Assembly: GCA_037176905.1 (NCBI GenBank)
Contig: JBBBWG010017667.1
Location: 16,132 to 80,131, forward strand
Direction: 5' to 3'
Origin: Azolla pinnata
Taxonomy: Eukaryota; Streptophyta; Polypodiopsida; Salviniales; Salviniaceae
DNA length: 64,000 bases
Position numbers and translations under genes: made by a program. The notes under the pieces were generated by a model, which was not told the DNA's origin, searched no databases, and saw nothing but the letters and a program-made list of their open reading frames with translations. Below are positions 13,928 through 24,890 of this stretch, in pieces (the stretch's first letter is position 1; each line of letters begins with the position of its first letter).

Positions 13928-16425
13928 ACTATCTGGGCAGCCTTATGAGCATCTGTCTGAATGAATGAGTAAGCGAAAAACCAATAAAAACAACAAAAAT
14001 AAAAACCACTATTCATTCATCTATTCATTCATTCATTCATTCATCCATCCATTCACTCATTCATTCATTCATTCATTGATCAGATAGATACATCTTTCTA
14101 TGCATAGATTTGTTCATGCATCTCTCCTATGCATGCATGTCTCGATGGCTGGTATGTATGCATGCATGGCATGCATGTACATTGTATGATTTGGGGGCAT
14201 TATCATCTCCTCTTTTTTTTTCTTGCTTGAAAAACACAAAAACAAAACAGCTGAAGGCTTTCTTCGTCTTCTTTTTTTCTTCTTTTTCTTTTGTTCACAT
14301 GAAGTCGTTGATAGGTAGATGAGTCACACAAGCGGATTCTGTAGTCTTTCTGTGTGTGTGTGTGTGTGTATGGAATGTAAATGTGTGTGCGTGGGTTTCT
14401 TCCTTTTGTCCGGACAAAGTCGCACACAAAAAGAGAGGAAAAAAAAGGGAATCGCGTGTGTGAACCCGGAAAACTATTAAAACCCTGAAAAAACAGAAAG
14501 AAAGAAACGGAGCCCAATTCTATTGATAAAAAACACACAAGAAGAAAATGAGGGGCTCTTGGTTTTTTTGTTCTGCTTTTTGCGTTTCTACTTTGTTGGC
14601 CGCTTTTTTGCGTTTTCTTCCCACCTGAAAGAAAGAAAAGGAAAAGGAAAAGGAAAAGGAAAAGGAAAGGAAAAGGAAAGGAAAAGGAAAAGAAAAGAAA
14701 AGAGAGACATTCTCCTCCATTTGTTTCTCTGCGTGCCTGTCTGTTCTGTGGAAATACGGTAACTACAGAAGCGTCTGTCTGAATCAGGGGTTTTTTTTAC
14801 TGCAGACAAAAAAACAGAGCTTTTGCCCCTCACCATCATCACCATCGCCACAATCATCACCACCCCCATCATCACCATCACCATCACCATCACCACCACC
14901 ATCATCATCATCATCTTCTTCATCATCACCACCACCGGTATCATCACCATCACCATCACCATCACCATCACCATCACCATCACCACCACCACCACCATCA
15001 TCATCTTCTTCATCATCACCACAGTCACCATCATCATCATCACCACAGCCACCATCGTCATCATCACCACCACCACCATCATAACCATCACACCATCATC
15101 ATCTTCTTCTTCACCATCACCACCATCATCAGCATCAGCATCAGCATCATCACCACCATCATCAGCATCAGCATCAGCATCAGCATCATCACCACCACCA
15201 TCATCATCACCACCATCATCACCATCTGCATCATCATCATCATTATAGCTACCATCAGCATCAGCATCATCATCATCATCATCATCTTCTTCTTCTTCTT
15301 CTTCTTCTTCTTCTTTTTCTTCTTCCTCCTCTTCTTCCTCTTCTTCTTCTTCTTCACCATGGCAGCTTCGCCCTGCTGCTGCCCCCCCCCCCCACCCCCC
15401 GTCCCTGCGCAACGCAATCGATCATGATAAGATGGTTGCCAAAGTTAGATAGATAGCTAGAGATTTTAGTCGTGCTTCCATCCGATTACGACGACGACGA
15501 CGACGACGACGACGATGCTGCCCATGCTGCTGCTAAAGAAGAAGAACCAGAAGACGGCGGCCCCGTTTCCCCTAGGGATGATGATGATGCTGGTGGTGGT
15601 GGTGATGATGATGGTGATCATGACGATGACGATGGTGATCGCCAAGCGCTAGCTAGGAATTATGCAGTTGGATCATCCGCCCCACGGCTCCACGCATCCG
15701 CTCCATTCCACCTCTCCCCCATCATAGCTGCTGCTGCTGCTGCCATGGAACCCGCTGATGACGGATTCCGTTCTGTTATAGCCCAGCTTATTCATGGACA
15801 AGCTGCTGCTGCTCCTCGTCTTCTTCTTCTTCTTCTTCTTCTTCTGCTTCTTCTTCTGCTTGGATGCCCATTCCAGCTCCTGTGATTTGCTTGCTGAAGG
15901 CAAAGGCGAAGGAGATCTCGGACGAAAGCCAGGCTATAAATGGATTCATCCCTAAGAATCTGTATATTTGCAAAGGTCATGAGCCAATGATCTCTGCTTC
16001 CGGTCATGAGCGGTTGGTTCTGAGATGAATGGCAACGAGCGGGCGAGCGAGCGAGCGAGCTAAACTAGCTAGCTCCCGCTAGCACCTCTCGCTAGCTCGC
16101 TCCATTCAAGCTCGTCTCATTTCCATACGAGAAGATCGGTGCCTTTGTTTGCTTGCTTGTTCCCTGCCGCTGATTCCTGCAACGAATCCGATATAATACT
16201 ACCCCGGGCTGCGCTCTCCTTCTTCTTCTCCATCGTTATCATCAGTACCATCACCATCTTCATCTTCATCTTCATCTTTCGCAGATTCATCTTCCTCAGA
16301 TTCATCTTCCTCTTCCTCTTCCTCTTCATCTTCATCTTTGATTGAACTGTATTCAGAATATTGATCTATTTTACATACAGTCGGCCGGTTAATAATCCCT
16401 GCGAAATCCATCTGCGACATACACG
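10856..16425. repeat. Microsatellite-dense region upstream of the SBP-box gene
   Basis: Simple repeats cover much of this interval. They include TATC tracts (10859-10880, 10911-10942, 11180-11210), AC (11696-11711), TA (11853-11872), AAG (12134-12160), AC (13434-13452), a CACAAG hexamer run (13463-13502), GA (13874-13925), CATT (14011-14078), GGAAAA-type (14635-14705), interrupted CAT/CAC tracts (14826-15245), CTT/CCT (15285-15355), GAC/GAT (15490-15650) and CTT (15820-15855). Long open frames in it (such as 13117-13968 plus and 14588-15412 minus) are translations of these repeats. Part of it presumably holds the promoter and 5' leader of the gene at 16426, but no transcription start can be placed. 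Confidence 0.85.
12155..12345 (+). repeat. Copy of a dispersed repeat, with an internal direct repeat
   Basis: The segment about 12195-12300 contains gatatattaacattttctt, ttggcccatgagaccacag and cacccaatcatccaaa-like blocks. It recurs at 62070-62140 in the same orientation and at 63680-63800 in the opposite orientation. It is flanked by a direct repeat at about 12155-12195 and 12312-12352 (gaagaaaggc then gagtacatttct). No coding potential or terminal motif identifies the element class. Confidence 0.7.
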
Positions 16426-18023
16426 ATGAATTCGTTGGCCAGCAGCAACAGCAACGACAACAACAACATCATCATCAACAACAACAACAGCGATGATGAT
16501 GAGCATCATCAGCACCATCAGCATCAGCATCACGGTGGGCAGTGGCCGGATGATCAGGCGAGCAGCCTGCTTCTTCTGAATCATCATCATCATCATCATC
16601 ATCATCAGCATCAGCATCAACATCAGCAGCAGCATCACCATCACATTAACGGCGGCGGCGGCGGCGGCGGCAGCAGCAGGAGCAGCATCAAACCATTGCA
16701 GCTCGCGGAGCTGCATCAGCAGCAGCAGAATCGGTTAATCCACGCTGCAGCCACGAGTACGAGCGCTAGTACCATTACATCGACGGATCACGATATCCTC
16801 AGATCGGGCCGGCCCGATCATCACTGGGACTGGTCGTCGGATCAATCGTCCCATCATCTCCTCCTGCAGCAGCAGCAGCACACCAGCTCCAACGTCTTGT
16901 ACGCCATAGCCAACAACAACAACAACAGCTCGGATCACGCCTCTACCAGCAGCACCACCAGTAGTACCTCTCCTGCTGCTGTAACAACAGCTCAGGCAGC
17001 TGCCGCTGATGATCCTACTACTACTACTACTACTACTCCTAGAGCTGCTGCTGGAATCGCCGGCCACGATCACGATCACATGGAATGCAAGCCTTACATC
17101 ATGCATATCATGCAGCCAGCCGCTGCAGCGCCCCACGATATCGTCGACCTTGCTCATCCTGCAGGTAACAACGAGAATCATGCCCACCATCGCCACCACC
17201 ACCATCACCATCATCATCATCAGCAGCAGCAGCAGCATCCTCATCCTGCTCGACATGATGATGCCGCAGCTGGCGTGATCGATCTTCCCAGCTCTGCGGC
17301 CGGGCAGCTCCGCCAGCTGTACAGCACCTTCCTCAGCGCCGCGAATGGGCATCATCACATGCTGCTGGGCGCCGGTAGCGACAGCAACAACAGCACCTCG
17401 TCGGGCATGCAGCACGTCGTCCCTAATTCGCCTGCATGGCCGCTGAGCGCGCTGCCCATCTCCTCGGCCGCATCATCATCGTCGTCGTCGTCTTCTTCTT
17501 CTTCTTCTTCTTCTTCATCATCATCATCATCATCATCTTCTTCTTCTTCTTCTTCTGCGTCGCCTTCGGCGGCCAGTTCCTCTTCGAACTCGTCATCGTC
17601 CCCGTCATCGTCGGCGCACCATCACCCGCAGTACTACAACAGCTACTGCAACGCGCAGGCGATGGTGAGCTACAACGCCGGATTAGGCATGGGGGTGGGG
17701 GTGATGAGCGCCCCCTCGTGGATGACCTACGGCCAGGATCAGCAGCAGCAGCACGGGGGTGGAGGCCATGGCGGAAGCATCAGCATCTCCCTGAGCAACT
17801 ACTTGGGCGGGGTGGGGGGAGAGAGCGCTCAGAACCGCGACAGCGGCAGCAATGGCGGCATGGAGCAGCAGCAGCAGCAGCATCAAGCGGCGGACATGGT
17901 GAGCATCGATCAACATCAGCAGCAGCAGCAGCAGCAGCACTTCCATAGCCGGATTCTCTTCGAGCAGCAGCAGCAGCAGCAGCAGCGCCGAATCGAGGAC
18001 ATCTTCAAAGGGGGCCTATACAA

Positions 18024-18054
<31 letters not shown>

Positions 18055-21000
18055 AACAACAGCAGCGGAAGCATCAACCACAACAATGTCGATAGCATGA
18101 TCAGAGTGAGCAGCAGCAGCAGCAGCAGCATAAGCGGATCATCGTCGGTGCTGCAGCTGCAGTACCACGACTTCGGCTGCGGGGGCACGAGGATCGGGCT
18201 CAACCTCGGGGGCCGCACCTACTTCTCGGCCGAGGACAGCGGCGGCTATGCGAATTTCGCCGCCCGCTTCGGGAAGCGGTTTCACACCTTGAGCTGCTTG
18301 GGCGGCGGCCCGGCCACCGGCAGCTCCGGCGGCCACCAGCTCCAGCACGTCCCGCTCTGCCAGGCCGAGGGCTGCCGCGCCGACCTCGGCCTCGCCAAGC
18401 ACTACCACCGCCGCCACAAGGTCTGCGAATACCACTCCAAGGCCTCCACCGTCGTCATCAACGGCAACACGCAGCGCTTCTGCCAGCAATGCAGCAGGTA
18501 GGCTCCACGATCGCTCACAACCTCGCCCCGTCCGATCTTCGTCCCCGCCGATTGCTCGTTACCGGCCCGCCGAATCGGGGGAACGCTTGCTTGCTCGCTC
18601 GTCGTCGGCCGATCGATCGAATTGGGGAACGCTTGCTTGCTCGTCGTTGGTCGATCGATCGATCGAATTGGGGAACGCTTGCTTGCTCGTCGTTGGTCGA
18701 TCGATCGATCGAATTGGGGAACGCTTGCTTGAGCTCGTCGTTGGTCGATCGATCGATCGATTCGATCGATCGAATTGGGGAACGCTTGCTTGCTCGTCGT
18801 GGGTCGATCGAGTCCGGGCATGCTCGATCGTTATAACCCGTCGGATTGTGATTTCTGCTCTGAATTCAATGCTCGATTTGTGATCGGTTCGTGGTCGGAT
18901 CGAGGAATGCTTCATCACCGTTTCCGATCAGCTCGACGTGTGCGCCTTTCAATCCGAATGCAGCAGCTGCTGCTGCTCTGACGATCTATCTGTTCCTGTC
19001 TGATTTAGATATTGGGGGCACCCATTCCCCTCTTTCACACATGAGCATGTAGTTAGTTTGCTGCATTATCATCTCCAGCCTCTTGATAGAATAATTACTG
19101 AGCTTCTCTGCCATGGATGATTTGCTGTCTGTTCAGATATTTGGGACCCATTCACCTCCTTTCAATCTCTTCCCTCTTTCACACACGAGCATGAAGTTAG
19201 CTCGTTGCAGTATCATCTCTGAGCCTCTGATAAATCAATACGGAGCTTCTCTGCCATGGGTGATTGGACATGCACAGACACTACACCTTGTCCTTTCTTC
19301 TCCCACCGCAAGTACGGTGTGATAGCACACTAAGTTGAGAACAAGAATCTGTAAAATTTGCATCTCCCCATTGTGCTGTCTCATCATCACTACACAGTAC
19401 ACGCCTAAACACAGACTTCAATGCCAATGACGTGCATGGTCATGCCAGTGCTGGCTGAGAATCGACGGGGGTCCAGTACATAGAGATGACGATGGGCGTG
19501 GTCCGATGCGTAATTACGCCTTTGATCGATACACATGTAATACATATATACATACATATATATATGTATCGAGCGATGATATCGATCGTGATTGGATGCA
19601 GGTTTCATGGGCTCGCGGAATTCGATGAAGGGAAGCGGAGCTGCAGGAAGAGGTTAGCAGACCATAACCGGAGGCGCAGGAAGCCTCAAACCGCGCCACC
19701 ATCGTCATCATCGAAGGCGACGGCTGCGGCCGGGGCAGCGACAGCGACGGCATTAATGACTGATTCGGTTACGGCGACCGCGACCGCGACAGTGGACGCC
19801 ACCACAGCTGCACCTGCTGCAGCTCCTTCCGCAGATCATAAGGATCGTGCCGACCACGATTCGAATCGAAGCCTCAAGAGTATTGGCGATGAAGCCGAGG
19901 GGCGGCAGCTAGCTGGTATGATTAATCACTACTAGTTTGTGGGTTTAGGGTTTCAGGCTTTTAATAGGATTTATGAGTTAGTGTTTAGGATTTAGGGTTT
20001 AGGGTTTAGGATTCAGTCTTCAGGAATTTATAGGGTACCACTAGTATAGCTACTACACATCTGATCATCATCCCATGGAGAATTGATCATCACTGCTACC
20101 TAGGACAACATGCATCGATCATCATGATGATGGTGGTGATGCTGCTGCTGCTGCTGATGATGATGATTACAGTTCTATGATGAGCTGCAGCAGCCTGGTA
20201 CACTACTACTACTACTACTACTTCCCATCCCCATACAAATCAGAGGGCATGATTAATGACACTAGATTTCATTGGCTAGCAGCAGCTTAGTTGCATTTTA
20301 GTCCTTCTCATCTTGATGCGGATCAAGCAGCTCGTGGATAATCCGATCGAATTGCAACACATCTGTCGATGTAACGATGAATCGGCTTGCAAATAATGTA
20401 CAGGAGGGGGGCACGATCATCAAGCAGCTGCGATTCAGAAGGCGGCGCCGGATGAGGCGCCGGATGATCATGAGCAGCTGGGGCATGACCTGCATCAAGC
20501 TGCAATGGCGGTGGCGGTGCAGATGGGAGCCGCGGCGAGCTCCAGCGATCATCAGATGGTGATGATCGATGCCGATCGTGATCAAGCCGATGCAATGAGC
20601 TCCGGCAACGATTCGGCGGCGGCATCGTCCCATCTCGCTGCGCCAGCTCCAGCTGCCGATCATCATGCGCCGCTGATCCGTATTCTAGCTGCTGCTGCTG
20701 CTGCACCGATATCTTCGGCCGATGCCGACATGGGCAGCATTAATGACCACAGCATCTTTCCGATGGCCGACGGCGATGCCATCGACGGCGACGTGCTGGA
20801 TGCTCGCCGTCACCATCACCACCAGCATCGCCGCCATCATCATCATCATCAGCAGCAGCATCAGCATTTGAATCATCATCATGCCGCCCCATCGGTGCTC
20901 CTCACGCTCCAGAACCATCATCAACAGGCCAGCAGCACTGGTGCTGATCGCAGCATGGACATGAGCTCGAGCCCGCATCGCGCCGACGACCATCTCCGCG

Positions 21001-22135
21001 GCGACATGGATGCGAGCTGCGCCTGCGACATGAGCAACTGCGGCATGAATGGCGGCGGCATGGGCATCGTCAACGACTGCAGCAGCAGCGGCAGCAGCTT
21101 ATACATGAGCCTGAAGGATCAGTCGGCATCTGCAGATGGCAGCCATGGCGCGGGCTATTTCCTCGGCGCTGCAGCCGGCCCGAGCTTGTCCCTCGATCTC
21201 TCCAACAACAATGGCGGCGGATCAAGCACAATCACAAGCATTAACAATGTCAATCATCACCATCACCATCATCCTCATCCTCCTCCTCCTCCTCCTCATC
21301 GATCATACGACAGCAGCATCGATGGCAACGGCGGATTGATGCCGATGTCGGGAAGCAACAGCACTAATGATATGAATCTCCCGGGCGATGCGAGCTGCGC
21401 CACCGCGGCTTTCGATCACAATGATGAGGCCCCCGATCATCATCAGGCGCAGCTCTCGGTTCCATGGCTGAGGCCTCAGCTGCATGAGCAGCATAGGCAT
21501 CATCACCATCATCATCATCATCAACAACATCAGCACCAGCACCAGCACAGCAGCACTCCCACTCACTCCTGCATGGATGATCGATATCACGCCACGAGCT
21601 GCGGAAACGACGACGACGACGACGACGACGACAGCGATCCGCTCGCGGGAATCGGCCACTCCGACGTCGATCATGGCGATCTGATCGACAGATTAGGGCA
21701 AGCCCCGCAGCTGATGCATGATCAGTTGCCGCCGTGTGATCACAGCGCCATAAATGCCGCAGCCGCCGCTCCATTAATGCTGTCTATGTACGATCAGGCG
21801 TCCAACAACCAGCTGATGATCCGGCATATTGCAGCAGGGCCAGCAGCAGCAGCAGCAGCAGCAGCTGGGATGCATCAGGCGGGGAGCAGTACAACGGCGC
21901 AGATCTACAGCATGAATGCTGTGCTGCATGATGATCATGATCATGAGCGTTTCCGATCCGCCGCATCCTGCTGCACCTCCAGCCACCATCATCATCCTCA
22001 TCGTCATCAGCATCATCAGGATCATCAGGCGGAGGTGCATGATCACTACGGGCAGGATGGAGATCAGGGCACCATTGAGCATGGCACTGTCCGGAATGAT
22101 GAGGACGAGGGTGAAGATGATCATCATCACCATCA

Positions 22136-22188
<53 letters not shown>

Positions 22189-22766
22189 ATGATGATGGTG
22201 GTGGTGGGAGGGAGCCGGATGATCACGATGGTGAGGATACCATCATGGATAAGGTCAATGCAAGTAGTACCCATGTGATGATCATGCATCGGCCGGCACA
22301 TAGCCTGCATGTGGGTGGTTCCAAGGCGCTGCTGCCGTGGGAAGTACAGAACCCTAACCCTAACCCTAACCCTAACCCTAATGGTAGCAGCAACACACAT
22401 GTATTGAGCCTGTTAGACGGCCAGAATCATCACCATCACCACCACCATCATCAACGGCAGCAGCAGCAGCAGCTGCTGCATCTTGGGTTCTTACAACAGC
22501 AGCAGCATCAGCATCAGCATCAGCATCAGCATCAAGCTGGTAATCTGAGCAGTCTGCATGAGGATCTCAACCAGCAACAGCAGTATCATCAGCATGATCC
22601 AGCAGCTGGTAGCAGTAATCACATGAGTGCTAATGGCGCTGTGCAGCTGCTGAAACCCCTCGGGAATCATGCCCACCATGATTCCGCCCAGCTCCACTTG
22701 CAGCCGATCTCCACCGCCGCCAGCAATAGTAGCACTGCTGATTTCATGAAGGATGGATTCATCTGA
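16426..22766 (+). CDS. SBP-box transcription factor, SPL8/LIGULELESS1-like
   Basis: Nuclear DNA-binding protein recognising GTAC-core sites, by family knowledge. Exons 16426-18497, 19602-19915 and 20404-22766 join in phase to 1582 residues; all introns are GT-AG. The SBP domain spans about residues 645-719, starting CQAEGC and ending in the RRRRK nuclear-localisation segment. All zinc ligands are present, and intron 1 falls at the position conserved in this family, inside QQCSR/FHG. The [18 protein letters not shown] and [10 protein letters not shown] wording, and the [12 protein letters not shown] motif near residue 589, point to the SPL8/LG1 clade. Outside these parts the protein is mostly His, Gln, Asn, Ser, Ala and Asp runs, including about 28 serines at residues 350-378. 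Usual SPL8 proteins are 300-450 residues, so this one is three to four times larger. I found no miR156/529 site, as expected for SPL8. The start is the first ATG of the open frame; an upstream start is possible. Confidence 0.9.
18577..18818. repeat. 46-bp GATC-rich tandem repeat in SPL8-like intron 1
   Basis: Five units start near 18577, 18624, 18670, 18716 and 18777, each beginning ggggaacgcttgcttg and containing a run of GATC or CGAT. The fourth is longer through extra GATC steps. It lies about 80 bp inside the donor of the first intron. Confidence 0.92.
19005..19268. repeat. Two-copy ~130-bp direct repeat in SPL8-like intron 1
   Basis: Copies start near 19007 and 19136. Shared blocks are a ccctctttcacaca-type block, gagcatg then agttag, tatcatctc, and agcttctctgccatggatga or its variant. 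The copies differ by several substitutions and a short insertion. Confidence 0.8.
19941..20014 (+). repeat. Degenerate telomere-like TTTAGGG tract in SPL8-like intron 2
   Basis: Contains gggtttagggttt and later tttagggtttagggtttagg with degenerate units between. It lies about 25 bp after the exon 2 donor. The sequence matches the Arabidopsis-type plant telomere heptamer. Confidence 0.88.
22351..22381 (+). repeat. In-frame CCCTAA hexamer run within SPL8-like exon 3
   Basis: Five consecutive CCCTAA hexamers (TTAGGG on the other strand) are read in frame as alternating Pro and Asn. The unit is six bases, unlike the seven-base units of the other tracts in this window, which keeps the reading frame open. 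Confidence 0.95.
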
Positions 22767-23361
22767 AACCCATTGAGCACCAAAGTTACTCTTCCGCGGA
22801 GGAAAGCCCAGCTGTGTGATCAATGATCAGAGCGAACAGATTGAAGACCATAATGTATGCTGCTGCAACAGGTTCAGCGCCTAGCGATCATTCAACATTT
22901 GCATTGGGGCGCAGCAGATTCATGAATGCTCCAGCCCCTGATCTCATGCTCCTAATCCCTCCATTTAATCTCACCCATCCTCTGGCCCTGCCATTTTTGC
23001 TTTGATCTGCGTTTAATCCTCTGCATTAATCCATCATCCAAATCGATGAAGCCGAATCGTATGGATCAGCTTGCAGCAATCCTTTCGGAATCCTCCATTT
23101 TTTCTTTCTTTCTTTTTTCTTCCTTCTAATTAGTTTCTGTTTCCCGAATGCTTCTTGCTTCTTGTGTCAAGCAGCAGGCAGATGAATGAATGAAATCAAT
23201 GAATGAAATGAATTGCATGCAATACATGTAGATCTTCAATGCTTTCGTGTCAGATTACTGATGGCAATGATGACTTGTTCTTCTGATTCTCTTTATATTC
23301 CTCAGAATCTGGGAGCTCTTTCGTGATCTGCTCATCTTTCGCAAGTCGAATTGGCTTCTCG

Positions 23362-23458
23362 AGGGTTTAGGATTAGGGTTTAGGGTTCAAGGTTTAGGGT
23401 TAGGGTTTAGGATTGGGGTTTAGGGTTCAAGGTTTAGGGTTAGGGTTTAGGATTTAGG
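23362..23458 (+). repeat. Interstitial telomere-like array
   Basis: About a dozen TTTAGGG units and variants (TTAGGG, TTTAGGA, TTGGGG, TTCAAGG). A higher-order block ending in ggttcaaggtttaggg occurs twice, about 36 bp apart. Confidence 0.93.
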
Positions 23459-23717
23459 CATACTAACTCGGCCATCCGAGCTTTTTACCATTTGGTCACG
23501 TGGTCGGATCTGGTCGGGCTGGTCATAAATGTCATTGATCCACGACAACGACGACGTGCTGCATCAATCTCCATTGGAATCGGACCACCTACCGATTCAA
23601 TACGGAATATGCTTTTCCTCTGATTCCCCCGAACATTCTCGTGTTATTTAACTTCTCCTTGTTCCCTGTGCCTCATAATCGGCATCGATCTCAAAATCAT
23701 TATCTGCGCCGACGATG

Positions 23718-23826
23718 CTCTGGTGTGCTAGCTATCCACTTGATCAAAGTTGCTGATCTGAGGTGTTGAGATACTCTGGTGTGCTAGCTATCCACTTGAT
23801 CAAAGTTGTTGATCTGAGGTGTTGAG
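23718..23826. repeat. 56-bp tandem duplication
   Basis: Copies at 23718-23770 and 23774-23826 start ctctggtgtgctagctatcc and end gatctgaggtgttgag. One internal difference is visible, so the duplication is recent. Confidence 0.95.
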
Positions 23827-24480
23827 CTCGGTTCATCTTCAATCATATGTCGAAGAATTCGATACCAGAGGACTAATGCATTGCATGCAATATAATACAA
23901 ATATGTATGACTTGTTAATTTAGAACCCAGATGACAATGAATTAAAGTGATCATCCTTTACAGAAGTAGCAATCCAATAAGGTAATTGAATTGATTTCTC
24001 ACCGACCTTGAATCTGAAGCTTCAACCCCATACTCTAGTCAGATTTTGGTGAAAAGAAGGGAGAAGAATTTGATCTACAAACTAAAGACACAACGACAAA
24101 ATCATAGATCCGATCTATCAGGGAAACATGGAACACAACCCCAGCTGTTGATCGAAATCCTTCCGATGTTGGACATGGAATTGGGAGAGGTTCTTATTGC
24201 TCTTCTTCACACTTTTTGGCATTACCACTTCCGATCTCTAGTTCTACGTCGACGACAAGTGTCCCAACATCCCTCCGTATTATTGTTGATAAGATCACAA
24301 GCATATATTTGGTTCTTTTGGGACCACTTATACAACATTTTTGTCACATTTCCGAAAAGGGTTGTATCCTCATTTCTCAAATCTGTCATAAAGTTGCTTT
24401 CGCCAGTATTTGTACTAAACAAAACACCAAGAATCATGAAGATTCTGGTTTTTTTCTAATAATACTCTTTGCGTCAAAAG

Positions 24481-24890
24481 TTTGGTCACAAAATTGGCGC
24501 GTTACATCTGTTCAAGCAATACGTAATGATTTATCAATCATTTGATTATGTACTCGGAGGTGAAATCAGCTGAAATAAACTTTTTCACATAATTAGTTAA
24601 AAACTTGGTCGCAGAATTGATGCGCTACATTTTTTCAAGCAATACTTAATGGTATATCAACCATTTGATTACATAATCGGAGGTGGAATTAGTTTAATTA
24701 AAACTTTTTGCATTAGTTAAAAAATTGGTGACAAAATTCACCCATTACATCTATTCGAGCAATACATAGTGATCTATCAATCATCGATTACGTACGTAAT
24801 CGGAAGTGGAATCAGTCAAAAGGAAACTCCTTGTATTAGTTAAAATTTTGGTCACGAAATCACGATGATTCTGGGTATGCAAACTAAAAT
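24481..24890. repeat. Degenerate ~122-bp tandem repeat, about 3.5 copies
   Basis: Units start near 24483, 24605, 24725 and 24848 with a ttggtcacaaaatt-like motif. They continue through a gcaatacgtaatg-like motif, a tcaatcatttgattac-like motif and a taatcggaggtggaat-like motif to attagttaaaa. The last copy is truncated. Confidence 0.87.

Noticed and set aside
13117-13968. 283-codon plus-strand open frame
   Set aside because: It is a translation of AC, CACAAG, AAG and GA microsatellites with no conserved segment and no splice-supported extension.
14588-15412. 274-codon minus-strand frame rich in Glu, Asp, Val and Met
   Set aside because: It is entirely the complement of CAT, CTT and GGAAA simple repeats; several frames are open at once, as expected of triplet repeats.
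16426-22766. miR156/529 target site in the SBP gene
   Set aside because: No stretch resembling the usual GTGCTCTCTCTCTTCTGTCA site was found in the exons or the first bases after the stop; SPL8-type genes normally lack it.
24046-24459. 137-codon plus-strand frame
   Set aside because: No family match, overlaps a second open frame, ends at a tandem array, and its composition is not gene-like.
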